From Leptobrachium leishanense (lineage: Eukaryota; Chordata; Amphibia; Anura; Megophryidae): a stretch of 64,000 nucleotides of DNA. The translations under genes and the position numbers were made by a program. The stretch's first letter is position 1. Each line of letters starts with the position of its first letter. Location of the stretch: NCBI GenBank assembly GCA_009667805.1, contig CM019063.1:56528881-56592880 (forward strand). The letters run 5' to 3'. Of this stretch, positions 10,663 through 21,447 are shown one piece after another. Below the pieces are notes generated by a model. The model was not told the DNA's origin, did not search any database, and saw only the letters and a program-made list of their open reading frames with translations.

Positions 10663-12649
10663 CCCTTTCGCTGCTGAGGCTTTTCCCGCCTCTGTGCTGA
10701 GCTCATTTTTACCGGTTTTGCTCATCATGTTTAAACGTGTTTTGAAGCTTATTTTAGTATATGACCAGACATATTATATATCGTTCTTTCCGTCAGACTC
10801 GGCAGATTAATAATATGTCATTATTATATGTATACGTCATGACCTGTCTGTATATTATAACAAAAAATGCAATAAAATATGATTTTTCAATAATTTACAA
10901 CGTGTAAAGTGTTTTTTTTCACATTTTAACATGCGAGCAATTGCGGTTGTATTTTGTATGGGGTGCGCTTGTTAAAAAAATTAGAGATGGGGTCTCGTTA
11001 CATTTTTTTTTGGGGAAAATTACAAAAATTTTAACAAAACGCACCGCATACAAAAATCGTTAGTGCAGCATCATTGTTCACATTATAATTGAAATGGGAA
11101 CAATATTGCTGCATTAACAAACCAAAAAAAAGAAAAAAAATTGTTTATTTTTTTTTATAATTTTTTTAAATATTTTTTTATTTTTAATTTTTTTACAAAC
11201 GTTTTTCACATTCGTGTTTGGTATCGTTGGAACGGCCATGCTCTGGCCGAACCAACAATACCAAACTTTAACCCCTAGCTGCCACGGATCGGGAGATATC
11301 TCCACCATTGGTGGCAACTAGGGGTTAACTCCAGGACTGGCGTCATCGTGCTATGCACGATGACGCCAGTCCTCAGGGGGAGTTCCCGGAAGCTTGGCTG
11401 ACATCCGACATCCTCATGGATATGCCCCAGCTCCTCATGGATATTGCCCCAGCACCTCATGGATATGCCCCAGCTCCTCGTGGACATGCCCCAGCTCCTC
11501 GTGGACATGCCCCAGCTCCTCATGGATATTGCCCCAGCACCTTGTGGATAATGCCCCAGCTCCTCGTGGATATTGCCCCAGCACCTCATGGATATGCCCC
11601 AGCTCCTCGTGGACATGCCCCAGCACCTCGTGGATATGCCCCAGCTCCTCGTGGACATGCCCCAGCTCCTCGTGGATATGCCCCAGCTCCTCGTGGATAT
11701 GCCCCAGCTCCTCGTGGATATGCCCCAGCACCTCGTGGAAATGCCCCAGCTCCTCGTGGACATGCCCCAGCTCCTCGTGGACATGCCCCAGCTCCTCGTG
11801 GATATTGCCCCACCACCTCGTTAGTGCAGCATCATTGTTCACATTATAATTGAAATGGGAACAATATTGCTGCATTAACGAACCAAAAAAAAGAAAAAAA
11901 AATGTTTATTTATTTTTATAATTTTTTTTTAAATATATTTTTATTTTTAATTTTTATTTTTTTAAAAAAAACTTTTTTCACTGTAGTGTTTGGTATCGTT
12001 GGAACTGCCATGCTCTGGCCGATCCAACCATACCAAACTTTAACCCCTAGCTGCCACGGATCGGGAGATAGGGAGTTCATTGGAACTCCCTATCTCCACC
12101 GTTGGTGGCAGTTAGGGGTTAACTCTAGGACTGGCGTCATCGTGCTATGCACGATGACGCCAGTCCTCAGGGGGAGTTCCTGGAGGCTTGGCCGACATCC
12201 AAGATGTCGGCCAGCTCCGGGAAAGGATCACGAACCGGCGCTTTTCAGCGCCGATTCGCGATCCAGCTCCCCAGGGGTTAATGCCAGGCACCATTTGGAA
12301 GGGCAGGCTGTGCCCTTCCAAATGGTGCCTGGGTTAACCCCCGCAACGCCGCCGATCGGGAGGGAGAGAGGTCCGAAGGACCTCCCCCTCCCTTTCAGGC
12401 GCCTCCTCCGCACATGCGGGGGGGGCGCCTGAATTAGGTGTCATCGCGCTGTTGCGATGACACCTAATTTCACCGGCGGCGGTTTCGGATGCTGGGCTGA
12501 CATCGAGGATGTCAGCCCGCACCGGGGGGGCAGCGATCGGCCGGAACCCGGCCGAACGCTGACCCCAAAGGGAGGACGCGCTCAGCGCGTCCTCCGCATA
12601 CCAGCAGCCATGCGGAGGACGGCTGAGCGCGTCCTCCGCATCGAAGTGG
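10663..12649 (+). mobile_element. piggyBac-like hairpin-chain element, copy D1
   Basis: Starts CCCTTTCGCTGCTGAGG and ends with the imperfect inverse TCCGCATCGAAGTGG, flanked by TTAA (10659-10662, 12650-12653). A TTAA duplication with CCCTTT-type ends is the piggyBac pattern. No transposase is present. The left half is AT-rich with long inverted repeats; the right half is a GC-rich chain of short hairpins. D1 is longer than the other copies because a segment (about 11058-11405) is repeated at 11820-12190 with a 21-bp minisatellite between the two. Confidence 0.85.
11406..11820 (+). repeat. 21-bp minisatellite inside D1
   Basis: About 20 units of GATATGCCCCAGCTCCTCGTG with variants GGACATG, GCACC and a few 22-bp units (ATATTG). 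It lies between the two copies of the duplicated D1 segment. Open frames on both strands are repeat artefacts. Confidence 0.95.
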
Positions 12650-12889
12650 TTAACAGTGTGGAAACCAAGCAATACATAATTAACTTATTAACGTAAAGCA
12701 ACGCACACAAACAGGAAAATATAGAAAAAATAGAAAATTTATTTACAACATGGGGAAGGAAGGGAACATGCCAAGGATGGCAAACTGCCCAACAGGGGCA
12801 CAAACAACACAAACAAACATACAATGGCGGCCATCTTCCAAGCCAGGCGAACATCTTGTTCAGAGCATTGGTTCACTCACTGGAGAATT

Positions 12890-13127
12890 ACTGGCATTTG
12901 AGGAGATGTTGGAGCTGGTCCGCATCTTTGATTACAAAGATTATGACTGCAGTAAGGGCCCTTACGGCAGGAAGAATAATTTTAGAAAGGATCGTATCAT
13001 TGACAAGCTACGCGCACCACCATCCTGGAGGTGTTTGGGAAAGACGGGACGAAGGACCAGATCAGAAAACGCTGGTCCGACCTCAAAGCAGGCGAGCAGG
13101 AGCAGCTGAGGCACATCCGTATTGAGT
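12890..13127 (+). pseudogene. Myb/SANT-like exon 1 fragment, inverted copy
   Basis: Plus-strand sequence encoding FEEMLELVRIFDYKDYDCSK, then a frameshift near 13020 and further matches (KRWSDLK region in another frame). It is a diverged inverted copy of exon 1 of the minus-strand gene at 13138-15075. It ends exactly at the point matching the last codons of that exon, right beside that gene's stop codon. It could be the remains of a second gene copy or half of an inverted duplication. Confidence 0.75.
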
Positions 13128-13137
13128 ATTGTCTGTC

Positions 13138-15075
13138 TTACTGCCGCTCCAGGATGTCCGCGGTGTTGTTCAGGTGCTCCCGCAGTTCCTGCAGCAGTTC
13201 CTGGATGGCATCGAGTGTTCTGACTGCCAGGCGTAGCTCGCCAATCGCCTCCTGATTGCTAGGTCTGGCTTCTTCTATATATCCAATAAATGAAAGAAGG
13301 AAAATACAGTAAGTAAAGCAGGTTTCTATTTTTGACTGAAAGTCTTGAAAAAATATAACAGTAGTATATACCAGTGCTGGCGGCCTCCTGAGGCTCCGAC
13401 TCCTCCGACTCCTCCTCCCCCACCACCACCGTCTGCATATCCAGTGCTATATGTAAGAAATTAAAGAAATAAAAAATACAGTAAACAACAAAACTGATTT
13501 ATTTTTGAACAAAAGTCGATGCAAAATACAACAGTAAAAAAAAAAAAACTGGACTGGCGGCCTCCTGCTGCACCGGCTCCCTCTCTCCATCATCGCCATC
13601 CTCCTCTTCCTCCTCTTCCTCCTCCTGCTCCTCTTGTGCTATACATAAAAAAATGAAATTAAAATACAGTAAACAAAAAATGTTTCTGTTTTTGACCAAA
13701 AGTCGTTGCTAAATAAAACAGTATATACCAGCGCTGGTGGACGCCCGTGGCTCCTCCTCCTCCTCCACTAGGGCACTGGTGCCCGCCGGGGCAGATTCTG
13801 CGGCCTTCTTCTTCCTGTCTTCTGCCAAATCCAAAAAATATAACACGTAAATAATGCAGACTGGAAAAAATGGTATATCTATACAATATATTGCCGAAAG
13901 TATTGCGACACCCCTCCACTACCCCACTACCAGCTTGACCCACCACTACTCCCATCTCATAGTTCTAAAGTCACAAAATATTTATTTATTTCCTCTGCAC
14001 AGACATATATTACCGTTCAATTATATATTTTTTTCAGAAGTAAACATTACGTTTATTCAATAAAAACTATTATTTGTGTTGTGTGCGTACAAAGCGCATT
14101 GTGCGACTGCTTTTAGCTATTTTATAGATGCCTCAGCCTCAGTTTCACTTTCAGTTTCTGCTAATAATAAAACTGTGGATATTGCAGAAACAACAACAGA
14201 AATCCACCATTTTGTTTTGAAATTTGCATCTAAAGCATTCAATAAACACACTGCTGCAGCAAACTGAATTGCTGCGCTGCAACAATTCAGCAGCTGCTGA
14301 GGCTGTATTGAACGCAGCTCTGTTTGGATGCACTTACAGAAGAACTACATGTCCCATCCTATCACTTAGCAGAGACGCAGAGATTTTTATTGATGCGCAG
14401 ATGGGAGTCAATATTGGGCAAGCTGCGGGTCATCTCGTATGCATCACTCAATCACAACAACCCCCCCCCCAGCACACTACAGACTATACACACAGTGCCA
14501 AAAGAAATCCAGCATTGTAACTTCATCTACATACATCAAATGTCACAATTTTCACGAATACGTAAAATCACAAAAAAGAAGAGCTATGGCAAAAATGCAT
14601 GTATGACGAGTCGTGAAAACGCAAAGCTATACACAATCACATTGCATGAAAAAAGGACTAGATAAATCAACGTATTTCTGTGCACATTAGCACATGCAAG
14701 CACATTATTATTATTATACAGGATTTATATAGCGCCAACAGTTTGCGCAGAGCTTTACAATATAACATGACACTTACGTTTCGCTATGACGCGGCGGATG
14801 TGTCTCAGCTGCTCCTGCTCGCGTACTTTCAAATCAGACCAGCGTTTCCTGAGCTGGTCCTTCGTCCTGTCCTTCCCAAACAACTCCAAAATGGTGGTGC
14901 GTAGCTTCTCTAAGATACGATCCTTCCTGGCGTTAGACTTCCTGCGGTAAGGGCCCTTACTGCAATCATAATCCTTATGATCAAAGATCTGTACCAGCTC
15001 CAACATCTCTTCAAACGCCATATTGCTGGCCCGTTTCTTCCTGGGTGCCGGTTGTTCATCATGTACGGCACTCAT
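13138..15075 (-). CDS. Five-exon Myb/SANT-like gene inside hAT-B
   Basis: Exon 1 (15075-14778) starts at an ATG and encodes about 99 residues. It has a basic N-terminus (PRKKRA), then a trihelix/SANT-like domain with FEEMLELVQIFDHKDYDC, ELFGKDRTKDQLRKRWSDL and HIRRVIAK. It ends at GTAAGT. Exons 2 (13821-13729), 3 (from 13638, end near 13549) and 4 (13446-13372) are acidic. The splice sites I assign are all phase 1 and keep the frame. Exon 5 (13274-13138) encodes a helical, leucine-rich C-terminus (AIGELRLAVRTLDAIQELLQ) and a TAA stop. Total is about 230 residues. The exon 3 donor looks lost, replaced by a poly-T run. Myb/SANT-like proteins are the usual partners of Harbinger transposases, so this may be a Harbinger remnant nested in hAT-B. 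That is inference; no Harbinger transposase is visible. Intron 1 (13822-14777) carries other repeats. Confidence 0.72.
13372..13829 (-). repeat. Three tandem exon-plus-intron units in the Myb-like gene
   Basis: Exons 2, 3 and 4, each with its following intron, are copies of one unit of about 150-190 bp. Each has an acceptor ending AG, an acidic exon ending GCCGCCAG or GCGTCCACCAGC, a donor GTATATAC (lost in the middle copy), then an intron with ACTGTT(A/T)TATTT and CTTTTGGTCAAAAA-like words. Lengths that are multiples of three and a constant phase 1 let any number of units be spliced in frame. Confidence 0.75.
14704..14768 (+). repeat. Short dispersed repeat in intron 1
   Basis: A (TTA)n stretch followed by ACAGGATTTATATAGCGCC and GCAGAGCTTTACAATA. 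This is a common-looking dispersed 3'-tail motif, comparable to the GCGCTTTATAAATAA tails at 49720 and 50900. Family not assigned. Confidence 0.45.
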
Positions 15076-15160
15076 CTCTTGCAGCGGCCATTATGATGAT
15101 TAATAAAAACAATATTTTGTTCAAAAAGTTGTCAATAAAACTGGCTCAATAAAGTTAGGA

Positions 15161-15190
15161 CATCCGCGCGCGCGCGCATGCGCGACCCGC
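15161..15190. repeat. Alternating CG tract
   Basis: CCGCGCGCGCGCGCATGCGC within the right end of hAT-B, an alternating purine-pyrimidine run that is unusual in this AT-rich setting and could adopt Z-DNA. Confidence 0.7.
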
Positions 15191-15655
15191 GGACGAATCG
15201 GATCTGACCCAAATATGAAAATTCTTGTCGGATCATTGGAAACAATAAAAAAATTTACAGAATCAGCAATATAACCGATACTAGTTAAATATACGATGTC
15301 CAAACTTACCGAAATGGAACCGAAATCCTGAATGGAACTGAAATCATGAATAGAGGGAAAATAAATTTCGATTTGACACATTTCAAGTCCATTCGAAAAT
15401 TCCGAAAAATTTTCGATTTGGCAAATTTTTCGTTTTTTCGGAAAGTCTGTTCTCGTTTCAAAGCAATAGATTTCGATTTGACACATTTGAAGTCCATTCA
15501 AAAATTCCGAAAATTTTTCGATTCGGCTCGGAAAACAGTTCGGATTCGACTTTTTCGGATCTAAAAAATTTCAGAATTTCGGCCGCATCGAAAGACCCGA
15601 ATCGGGAAATTTCGTGAAAATTCCGAAATTCTGAAACCCGAAACGCACATCCCTA

Positions 15656-16200
15656 ATTACTGGTTGGCAACCCTTCTTGATCCACGATACAAGGGGAAAG
15701 TTGCAGAGCTCATCCTGCCCGCACAGAGGGAGCACAGGATGAAAAAACTTGAGGACGCTCTAAAGCGACACTTGTGTAACAACTTTCCAGGCACTGGTAG
15801 ATTACCAAGTGCTGACACATGTGCTTCTGAGGCTGCGGGTGATCAGAGGAATAGTGGTGAAGGCCAGGGCCGCTTGACTGATGCTTTTTTAATTTTTTTT
15901 AATCCTCGACGCCCAGGGACGTCAAATGTAGGCACCCATTGCCAGCGTCTTCACCATATGGTGCAGGACTACCTAGGGGCAAGGGCAGACATGGATACCT
16001 TTCCAGCAGATGATCCACTGGCTTACTGGGTGTTGAGATTGGATCACTGGCCAGAATTTAGCCAATATGCTATGCAGCTACTAGGTTGCCCTTCATCTAG
16101 CGTGCTTTCCGAAAGCTCTGTAGACCGGCTGACATTTATAAAAATGAATCAGTCCTGGATCAGCAGCTATCAATCCCCTGATGCTGAAGTAATGGAATAG
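15656..16200 (+). pseudogene. hAT-A transposase, C-terminal part
   Basis: Resumes after the ATTACTGG duplication with LLDPRYKGKVAELILP and runs to TAG at 16198-16200. It contains the hAT dimerisation region (PLAYWVLRLDHWPEFSQYAM followed by LLGCPSSSVLSE). Compared with copy 2 (34523-34708), about 63 bases are missing at 16111, removing the segment that reads KTFSAAGGFITDKRVRLSAD there. The deletion keeps the frame but removes a conserved part of the dimerisation domain, so even without hAT-B this protein would probably be defective. Confidence 0.9.
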
Positions 16201-16221
16201 ATCGGAGATGTCCTCTTCTGC

Positions 16222-16960
16222 ATTCACAAAACCTCCAGCACTGAACTCTTCCACAATACCACAAAAGGGTTACGGTGTGAAGGCACTTGCTGCCATGAAA
16301 GGCACAATATTTGGCTGCACTGACGCCTGTGCCAGATTTACATAATTTTCATTTTTTGAACCGCAGGGTCCAACCCTGCACTCTTCCACAATACCACAGA
16401 GGGGTTACTGTATGATGATACTTGCTGGCCTGGCATTAAAGGCACAATATCTGGGTGCACTGATGCCCATTAACAGATAAAAAACTTTTCAATACAGGAC
16501 CACATGGCCCACCCCTGCATTCTTCCACAATACTACAGAGGGGTTACTGTATGATGATACTTGCTGGCCTGGCAGTCTTGCACCAAAGGCAGAATATCTG
16601 GGTGCACTGACGCCTTGACCAGAATCATATCTTTTCAATATAGGACCACATGGTCCACCCCTGCATTCTTCCACAATACTGCAGAGGGGTTACTGTATGA
16701 TGATACTTGCTGGCCTGGCATTAAAGGCACAATATCTGGGTGCACTGACGCCCATTACCAGATCAAAAACTTTTCAATATAGGATCACATGGTCCACCCC
16801 TGCATTCTTCCACAATACCACAGAGGGGTTACTGTATGATAGTACTTGCAGGCCTGGCACCAAAAGCACAATATTTGGGTGCACTGCCACTGACGCCTGT
16901 ATCAGATTCATATCCTCAGAGGGGTTACGGTGTGACGGCACTGTTGGGGATGCTAAAGGA
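16222..16960 (+). repeat. Tandem repeat of about 140 bp in hAT-A 3' UTR (copy 1)
   Basis: About five units of 139-147 bp with the words CATTCTTCCACAATAC, AGAGGGGTTACTGTATGATG and AAAGGCACAATATCTGGGTG. Copy 2 has only about two to three such units (34740-35060), so unit number differs between copies. Confidence 0.9.
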
Positions 16961-17536
16961 CCAATTTTAAAGCACCTATTGTTACTTTCATCCAAAGCCT
17001 GCATATATTTCACAATAATTTAGCCAAAAAAATCTGTAAACTTTTTCTGCGTGTACGAAAATGTCTCCTCTTTTCATACAGACTGCCGCCCCAAGCAGTT
17101 GCTTATGGATAGATTAAAGGAAAAGCATTTACCGTCATATGAATTGTCATTTTTTAGTTTTTAAGTGTTTCTATACATCCTAGAAATCCGCCACTTCACG
17201 GGCAGGTTATGGGGACCTCCTAGGCACGATATTTGAAGGAATTTTTGGTTTTTATTTTTAACCCTTATTTCATGGAAAACTCACTGTCCCATTAAAAACC
17301 TTTTTTTTTACTTTTTGTCTTTGTTTCCTGTCCCCCAGGGCACTACCTGGACCCCCATACACCTTTTATGGCAAATATGTAGCATATATGCCCTCTTGGA
17401 GTGCACTCTAAAAACCGAATTTTCAGCCCCATTGACTTGCATTGGGTTCGAGTTCGGGTTCGGGTTCAGACCCGAACAAATGGGAAGTTCGTGTTCGGTC
17501 TCGAACCGAACTCGGGGGGTGTTCGGCTCATCCCTA

Positions 17537-18512
17537 GTCCTGGCTGAGCGCTCAACCAAAAATTGTGGGCGAGTTTTTGAAACCTTGGGGGGAGGCATTT
17601 CCAGGTCAACTGATGGCGCGCTCCCGTTGTAGATTCCTCCCACTGGAAAGCAAAAAGGGGCTGGCTTGCTGGAGCAAGGCGGATGCAAAAGAAAGCGTCT
17701 TTTAAATCAAGCACTGTGTAATATTTTGTATCACCAGGAATTAATGCCAATAAATTGTTTGGACTAGGAACCACAGGGTGTAGGGTTACTGTAGCTTCAT
17801 TAACGGCCCTTAGATCTTGGACAGGGCGGTATTCTTGTGTGCCCTCCTTCTGAACTGGCAGTAGTGGTGTGTTCCACGGTGACACGCAGAATTTCAGTAT
17901 CCCGTGATCTTTAAGTCTCTGTAAATGTGTCTGAATATTCTGTTTAGCTCTCTGTGGAATATGATACTGTCTTAGGGCCACCGGTGTTGCGCCAGACTTC
18001 AAATCAACATACACTGGAGGAATATTTACAGCTAAGCCGGGTGGGTTCTCTTCTGCCCAGACTCCAGGGACTTCCAGGAGTAGTGTGTATGGGTCCGGGG
18101 CGACCGGCAGGGTTGTTGCCGTCCACCATTCTTCTTCTCGTGGCATAATTACTGCAATTTTTACAGGTTGGGTGTCCTGGATGGCTGGGTTATATTGCCG
18201 TACAGAGCTGCCACTCTCCGGCAGGTCTAATCTAGCGTGACCCCTGGGGAGAAATGTAATTTGGGCTTGCAATTTGCAAAGGATATCCCGCCCCAGGAGT
18301 TGGATGGGACATTTAGGCATATACAGAAATTCATGTAATACATTGTGCCCACCCACATTACATTTACGTGAAGCAAGAAAGGGATACTTAGCAGATACCC
18401 CCATTGCTCCCATAATATCAACCTCATTTCCCATTGGGGGTGCAATTTGTTGTGTTACAATAGAATATTCTGCGCCAGCATCAACCATAAAAATTTCGTC
18501 TTTGTCTCCCAC
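17537..18512 (-). pseudogene. ERV protease and N-terminal reverse transcriptase
   Basis: An open stretch that begins in the retropepsin domain: FMVDAGAEYSIV around the active site, and LGRDIL near its end. The canonical active site is D-[ST]-G; here it reads DAG, which should inactivate it. RT follows, with LPVQKEGTQEYRPVQDLRAV and YYTVLDLKDAFFCIRLAP. The sequence breaks off at the hAT-A 3' end at 17536, before the RT YxDD motif. The stretch opens at a GTG codon, so the pol start is not defined; a read-through or frameshift arrangement relative to gag cannot be judged. Confidence 0.9.
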
Positions 18513-18731
18513 CCTTACTATGACCGTGGGCTCGTGATTACCGAGTGGGATGGGCCCAGGTCCGCGTCAATATATACCTTGCCCTTCAAATGACGTTCCC
18601 GCCAACCCAACAAACCCCGAACCGGCAGCATCATTTCTTTCATATCTGCCATTCGTTACCTGCCTATTTGAGGCGACATGGCCTCCCGAGGCACCAGCCT
18701 CTACCTGTACCCCATTATTACCTAATTTTTC

Positions 18732-20366
18732 AGGGCATTCGATTTTCCAGTGACCTTCACCCTGACAAAATGAGCACTAATTGGGCCCCAAGGGTTCCCT
18801 AGGGGCTCCCCTACCTCTCCCCCCTCGACCCCTTGCCCTCCCTCTATCAAAAGCGCCTCTCCCGTTTCCCATGTAGGCAACTACCCCAGTCTGCCCTCTG
18901 TCTTCGTATCTCCTCCCGCTTCTCCTCTAAATCCCAGTTATGATATACTTTATTAGCAATCTCTACTAACTCACTAATCCCTTTACCTAAAAACCCATCT
19001 AACCTCTGTATTTTATTTTGTATATCCCTTTGTGACTGGCTCACAAAGGAGGAGTTAACTAGCCACTGATTCTCTGCAGCCTCCGGTTCAATTAGACTAC
19101 ACATCCTATATGCATCTAGTAATCTTTCTAAAAATGCACTTGGATTTTCATTAATATCCTGCACAATATCCGCTATTTTACCCATATTTGTAGGCTTCTT
19201 CCCTCCCGCTTTAACCCCCATCATCACTGCTGTTTGGTATGTCTGAAGGTGAGCTATGCCTTCATTAGTATTGTATGGCCATTTGGGATCAGTTTTGGGA
19301 TAATGCTCCTCTGCCCACGCCTCTGGGTTGGGTTTGCTATCTTCAATTGCCTGAGCTAGAAGAATTTTCCGAGCACTGCTGTTTATGCGGGCTCTCTCTT
19401 CCGTTGTAAACATGGTCAGCAATAATTGCTGACAATCAGCCCAGGTCGGATTATGTGTGAACATAACTGACTCTATCATACTGGCCACTGCTGCAGGATT
19501 TGCGGAATACAGTGGTGTGTGTGTTTTCCAATTAAATAGATCCGTTGTCGTGAATGGGACATATGTGAATTGTACCGGCCCTGGCTCTCCGTTCGCCAAG
19601 GGGGGCCCTTATACCACCCTTAAGGGGAGCTGCAATTTACTCTTACCAGGGTTGTGTTGATACACATCTCGGGGGGTTTATGTATATTATTGGCGGCGCC
19701 TGTGGTAGCTCTAGGATCTACATCCCCATCCCCACTCCTTTTAGGGGTCACTCGCTGGTATACAGCCCCATCAGGCATCTCAATTTTATCTGCAGGGATC
19801 ACTTCATCCCCTCCACCCGCCGCCCCCTACTCCGCGATATCACGAGCCAGAGCCGAGGGAGCAGGCGGGATAATAGCAGCAGCCTGCTCCCCCTCTCCGC
19901 CCGCGTAACCGCGGCACCCAATGCCTCTCTCGATGCCCCGTAGCAAGACGGGTAAGGCGGCGAAAGGGAATCGATCTCCTCTGGGTGTCCTACCAACACC
20001 GGTTTTCCTTTTGTATCATTGGCAGGGGGTCCCTGTTTCTTATTCTGACCTGCCATCATAATAAAATGACTAATGTCCCTAACACAATACCTCCATATAT
20101 CTATATATGGGTACTGATCAGGGTGACCACATCTCCCAGTAATTTGAGAGTGCATTCTGTATTAACTCCGGGTCCATAGACCCCTGTTCCGGCCATTCGG
20201 GGACCAACATTGGCCAAACTATTGTACATAACAGTTTTAATTTTTCTTTACTTAATTCCACACCATAGTGATGTGTCTCATACAGCGCCTCAAAATTGTG
20301 CACCATATATTCCAGGGGTGTCTCCCCATCTCTTGCTTTCTTGGGTTTAGATGACCCGTTACCCAT
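18732..20366 (-). pseudogene. ERV gag (matrix, linker, capsid, nucleocapsid), broken
   Basis: The likely start is the ATG at 20366-20364, beginning MGNGSSK, a good N-myristoylation context. Matrix spans about 20366-20118. A proline-rich linker with SLSPPYP (about 19900-20010) and the region 19620-19802 lie in other frames. Capsid (19599-18847) begins near VQFTYVPFTTTDLFNWKTH and includes the major-homology-like NENPSAFLERLLDAYRM. A single zinc knuckle CSFCQGEGHWKIEC (C-x2-C-x4-H-x4-C) is at about 18776-18732, with a stop just upstream in its frame. Several frameshifts and stops. Capsid type and single knuckle indicate a gammaretrovirus-like gag. Confidence 0.9.
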
Positions 20367-21425
20367 GGTTATGCCTGAAAGCAGTACCTTTTTCACAATG
20401 CAGATATTACTTTCAGCAAGATCACTTTAAATCAAATCAACTGTCTGGTACTTCAAGCAACAGTTCTCTCTTGTCGTATTCGCTTCCTCCTTTGGTAGCT
20501 AACTGCAGTCGCCTGAGCTGGAAACGTACCTCCAGAGTCTACTCTCAGATTTGCTTCCTTGCTAAGCAAGTAGACGCACACTCACTCACAGCACTCTCAG
20601 CAATCACAGCACAAACTGTACCAGATACATTCAGCACAAAACAGTACATAAACACTTCTACTCTTTCCCTGTAGCCTAGGGCACGCCGACCCTATAAGGC
20701 TCCTTATACCCAGTTAATTGATCTCTACTCTTATCTGCTTTTCATCTATGTGTACCCCGTTCCGTGGCAACACTCCTGCTATTCCGATTTGCCAAGGGCA
20801 TTAAACCCACCAGGCACCACTCAGCTGCAGCTACCGCTGGCCCTGAGACTTAAAGCCTCTCTTACCGACCCCCTTTTCAACGAAAATACACAATAGCACT
20901 GACTCAGGGCTCTCAGCCCAGTCACAGAATCCCTTCTCCTTTCCTTGTCCATGTGCAGCAGTTCTATTTACAATACTAACTACAACAACACCGCTCCACG
21001 TGGCTACTCTCTCCCTCAAGTTCAGAACACCAAGTCAATATCCGATCCCCCGGGTCCAGACACGCGCTAGCCACTCTCTGGCTCCCGTGCTGTTGGCAGC
21101 AGGTTCGGTATACCGATGAGACCGCGGGTCTCCTAGCCCAACTTTGGTCGGATGCTGCCCTATACCAGTATCCAGTACATACAGACACAAAAGACACCTT
21201 ACCTATTGCCACACTGCTCGCTGTTTCCTCAGACTCGGTGGTGTCACAGCTTCCCGGGCCGGGGGTCCGTTTGGGACGAGACGAGGTCCACTGAGCAGGA
21301 AATCCTGCTAGGCGCCTGCAGATGTCAGCTCACCTTCAACGGACGACCAACTGGCGGGATCACTCGCACCTGTAGTCAACCGCTACGGTGTCCAGCAGCC
21401 GTTGCCGTACCGGTAAAGGCCTGGG
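20367..21425 (-). other. ERV 5' leader
   Basis: About 1.06 kb between primer site and gag start, where packaging signals and the splice donor would lie. No protein domain is recognised and I cannot single out the donor. Confidence 0.6.
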
Positions 21426-21443
21426 ATCCGGGACGAGCCCCCA
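21426..21443 (-). promoter_or_regulatory. ERV primer-binding site, tRNA-Pro type
   Basis: Minus-strand TGGGGGCTCGTCCCGGAT, four bases from the LTR end, differs by one base from the standard tRNA-Pro primer site used by many gammaretroviruses. Confidence 0.9.
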
Positions 21444-21447
21444 AAAA

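Larger units (their letters stand above)
9757..15655 (+). mobile_element. hAT-B, 5.9 kb, inserted in the hAT-A transposase gene
   Basis: Bounded by TAGGGATGTGC at 9757 and GCACATCCCTA ending at 15655, and flanked by a perfect 8-bp duplication ATTACTGG (9749-9756, 15656-15663). An 8-bp duplication with this terminus is diagnostic of hAT. Copy 2 of hAT-A has the uninterrupted site at about 34136-34143. The interior carries a MITE (9892-10320), a TTAA-flanked element (10663-12649), an exon-like Myb fragment and a spliced Myb/SANT-like gene, but no hAT transposase, so hAT-B depends on another copy for movement. Ends are rich in TTCGGAAT/CGATTC. Confidence 0.95.
8145..17536 (+). mobile_element. 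hAT-A copy 1 (BED-type hAT), 5' end lost
   Basis: Homologous to copy 2 (30775-35660) from about 8145 on and ending GTTCGGCTCATCCCTA, the terminus shared by copies 2 and 3. The expected 5' terminus (TAGGGATGAGC) and 8-bp duplication are absent at 8145, so a deletion joined internal hAT sequence to the ERV env. The element carries a transposase split by hAT-B, a tandem-repeat 3' UTR (16222-16960) and the family's conserved last 510 bp (17027-17536). Confidence 0.9.

Noticed and set aside
11275..11875. Several Gly/Arg/Trp-rich open frames on both strands
   Set aside because: All are frames through the 21-bp minisatellite in D1.
12334..12672. Open frames of about 110-200 codons through the GC-rich halves of D1 to D4 (also 47068-47676)
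   Set aside because: They differ in frame and strand between copies and cross hairpin stems; arm changes preserve base pairing rather than codons.
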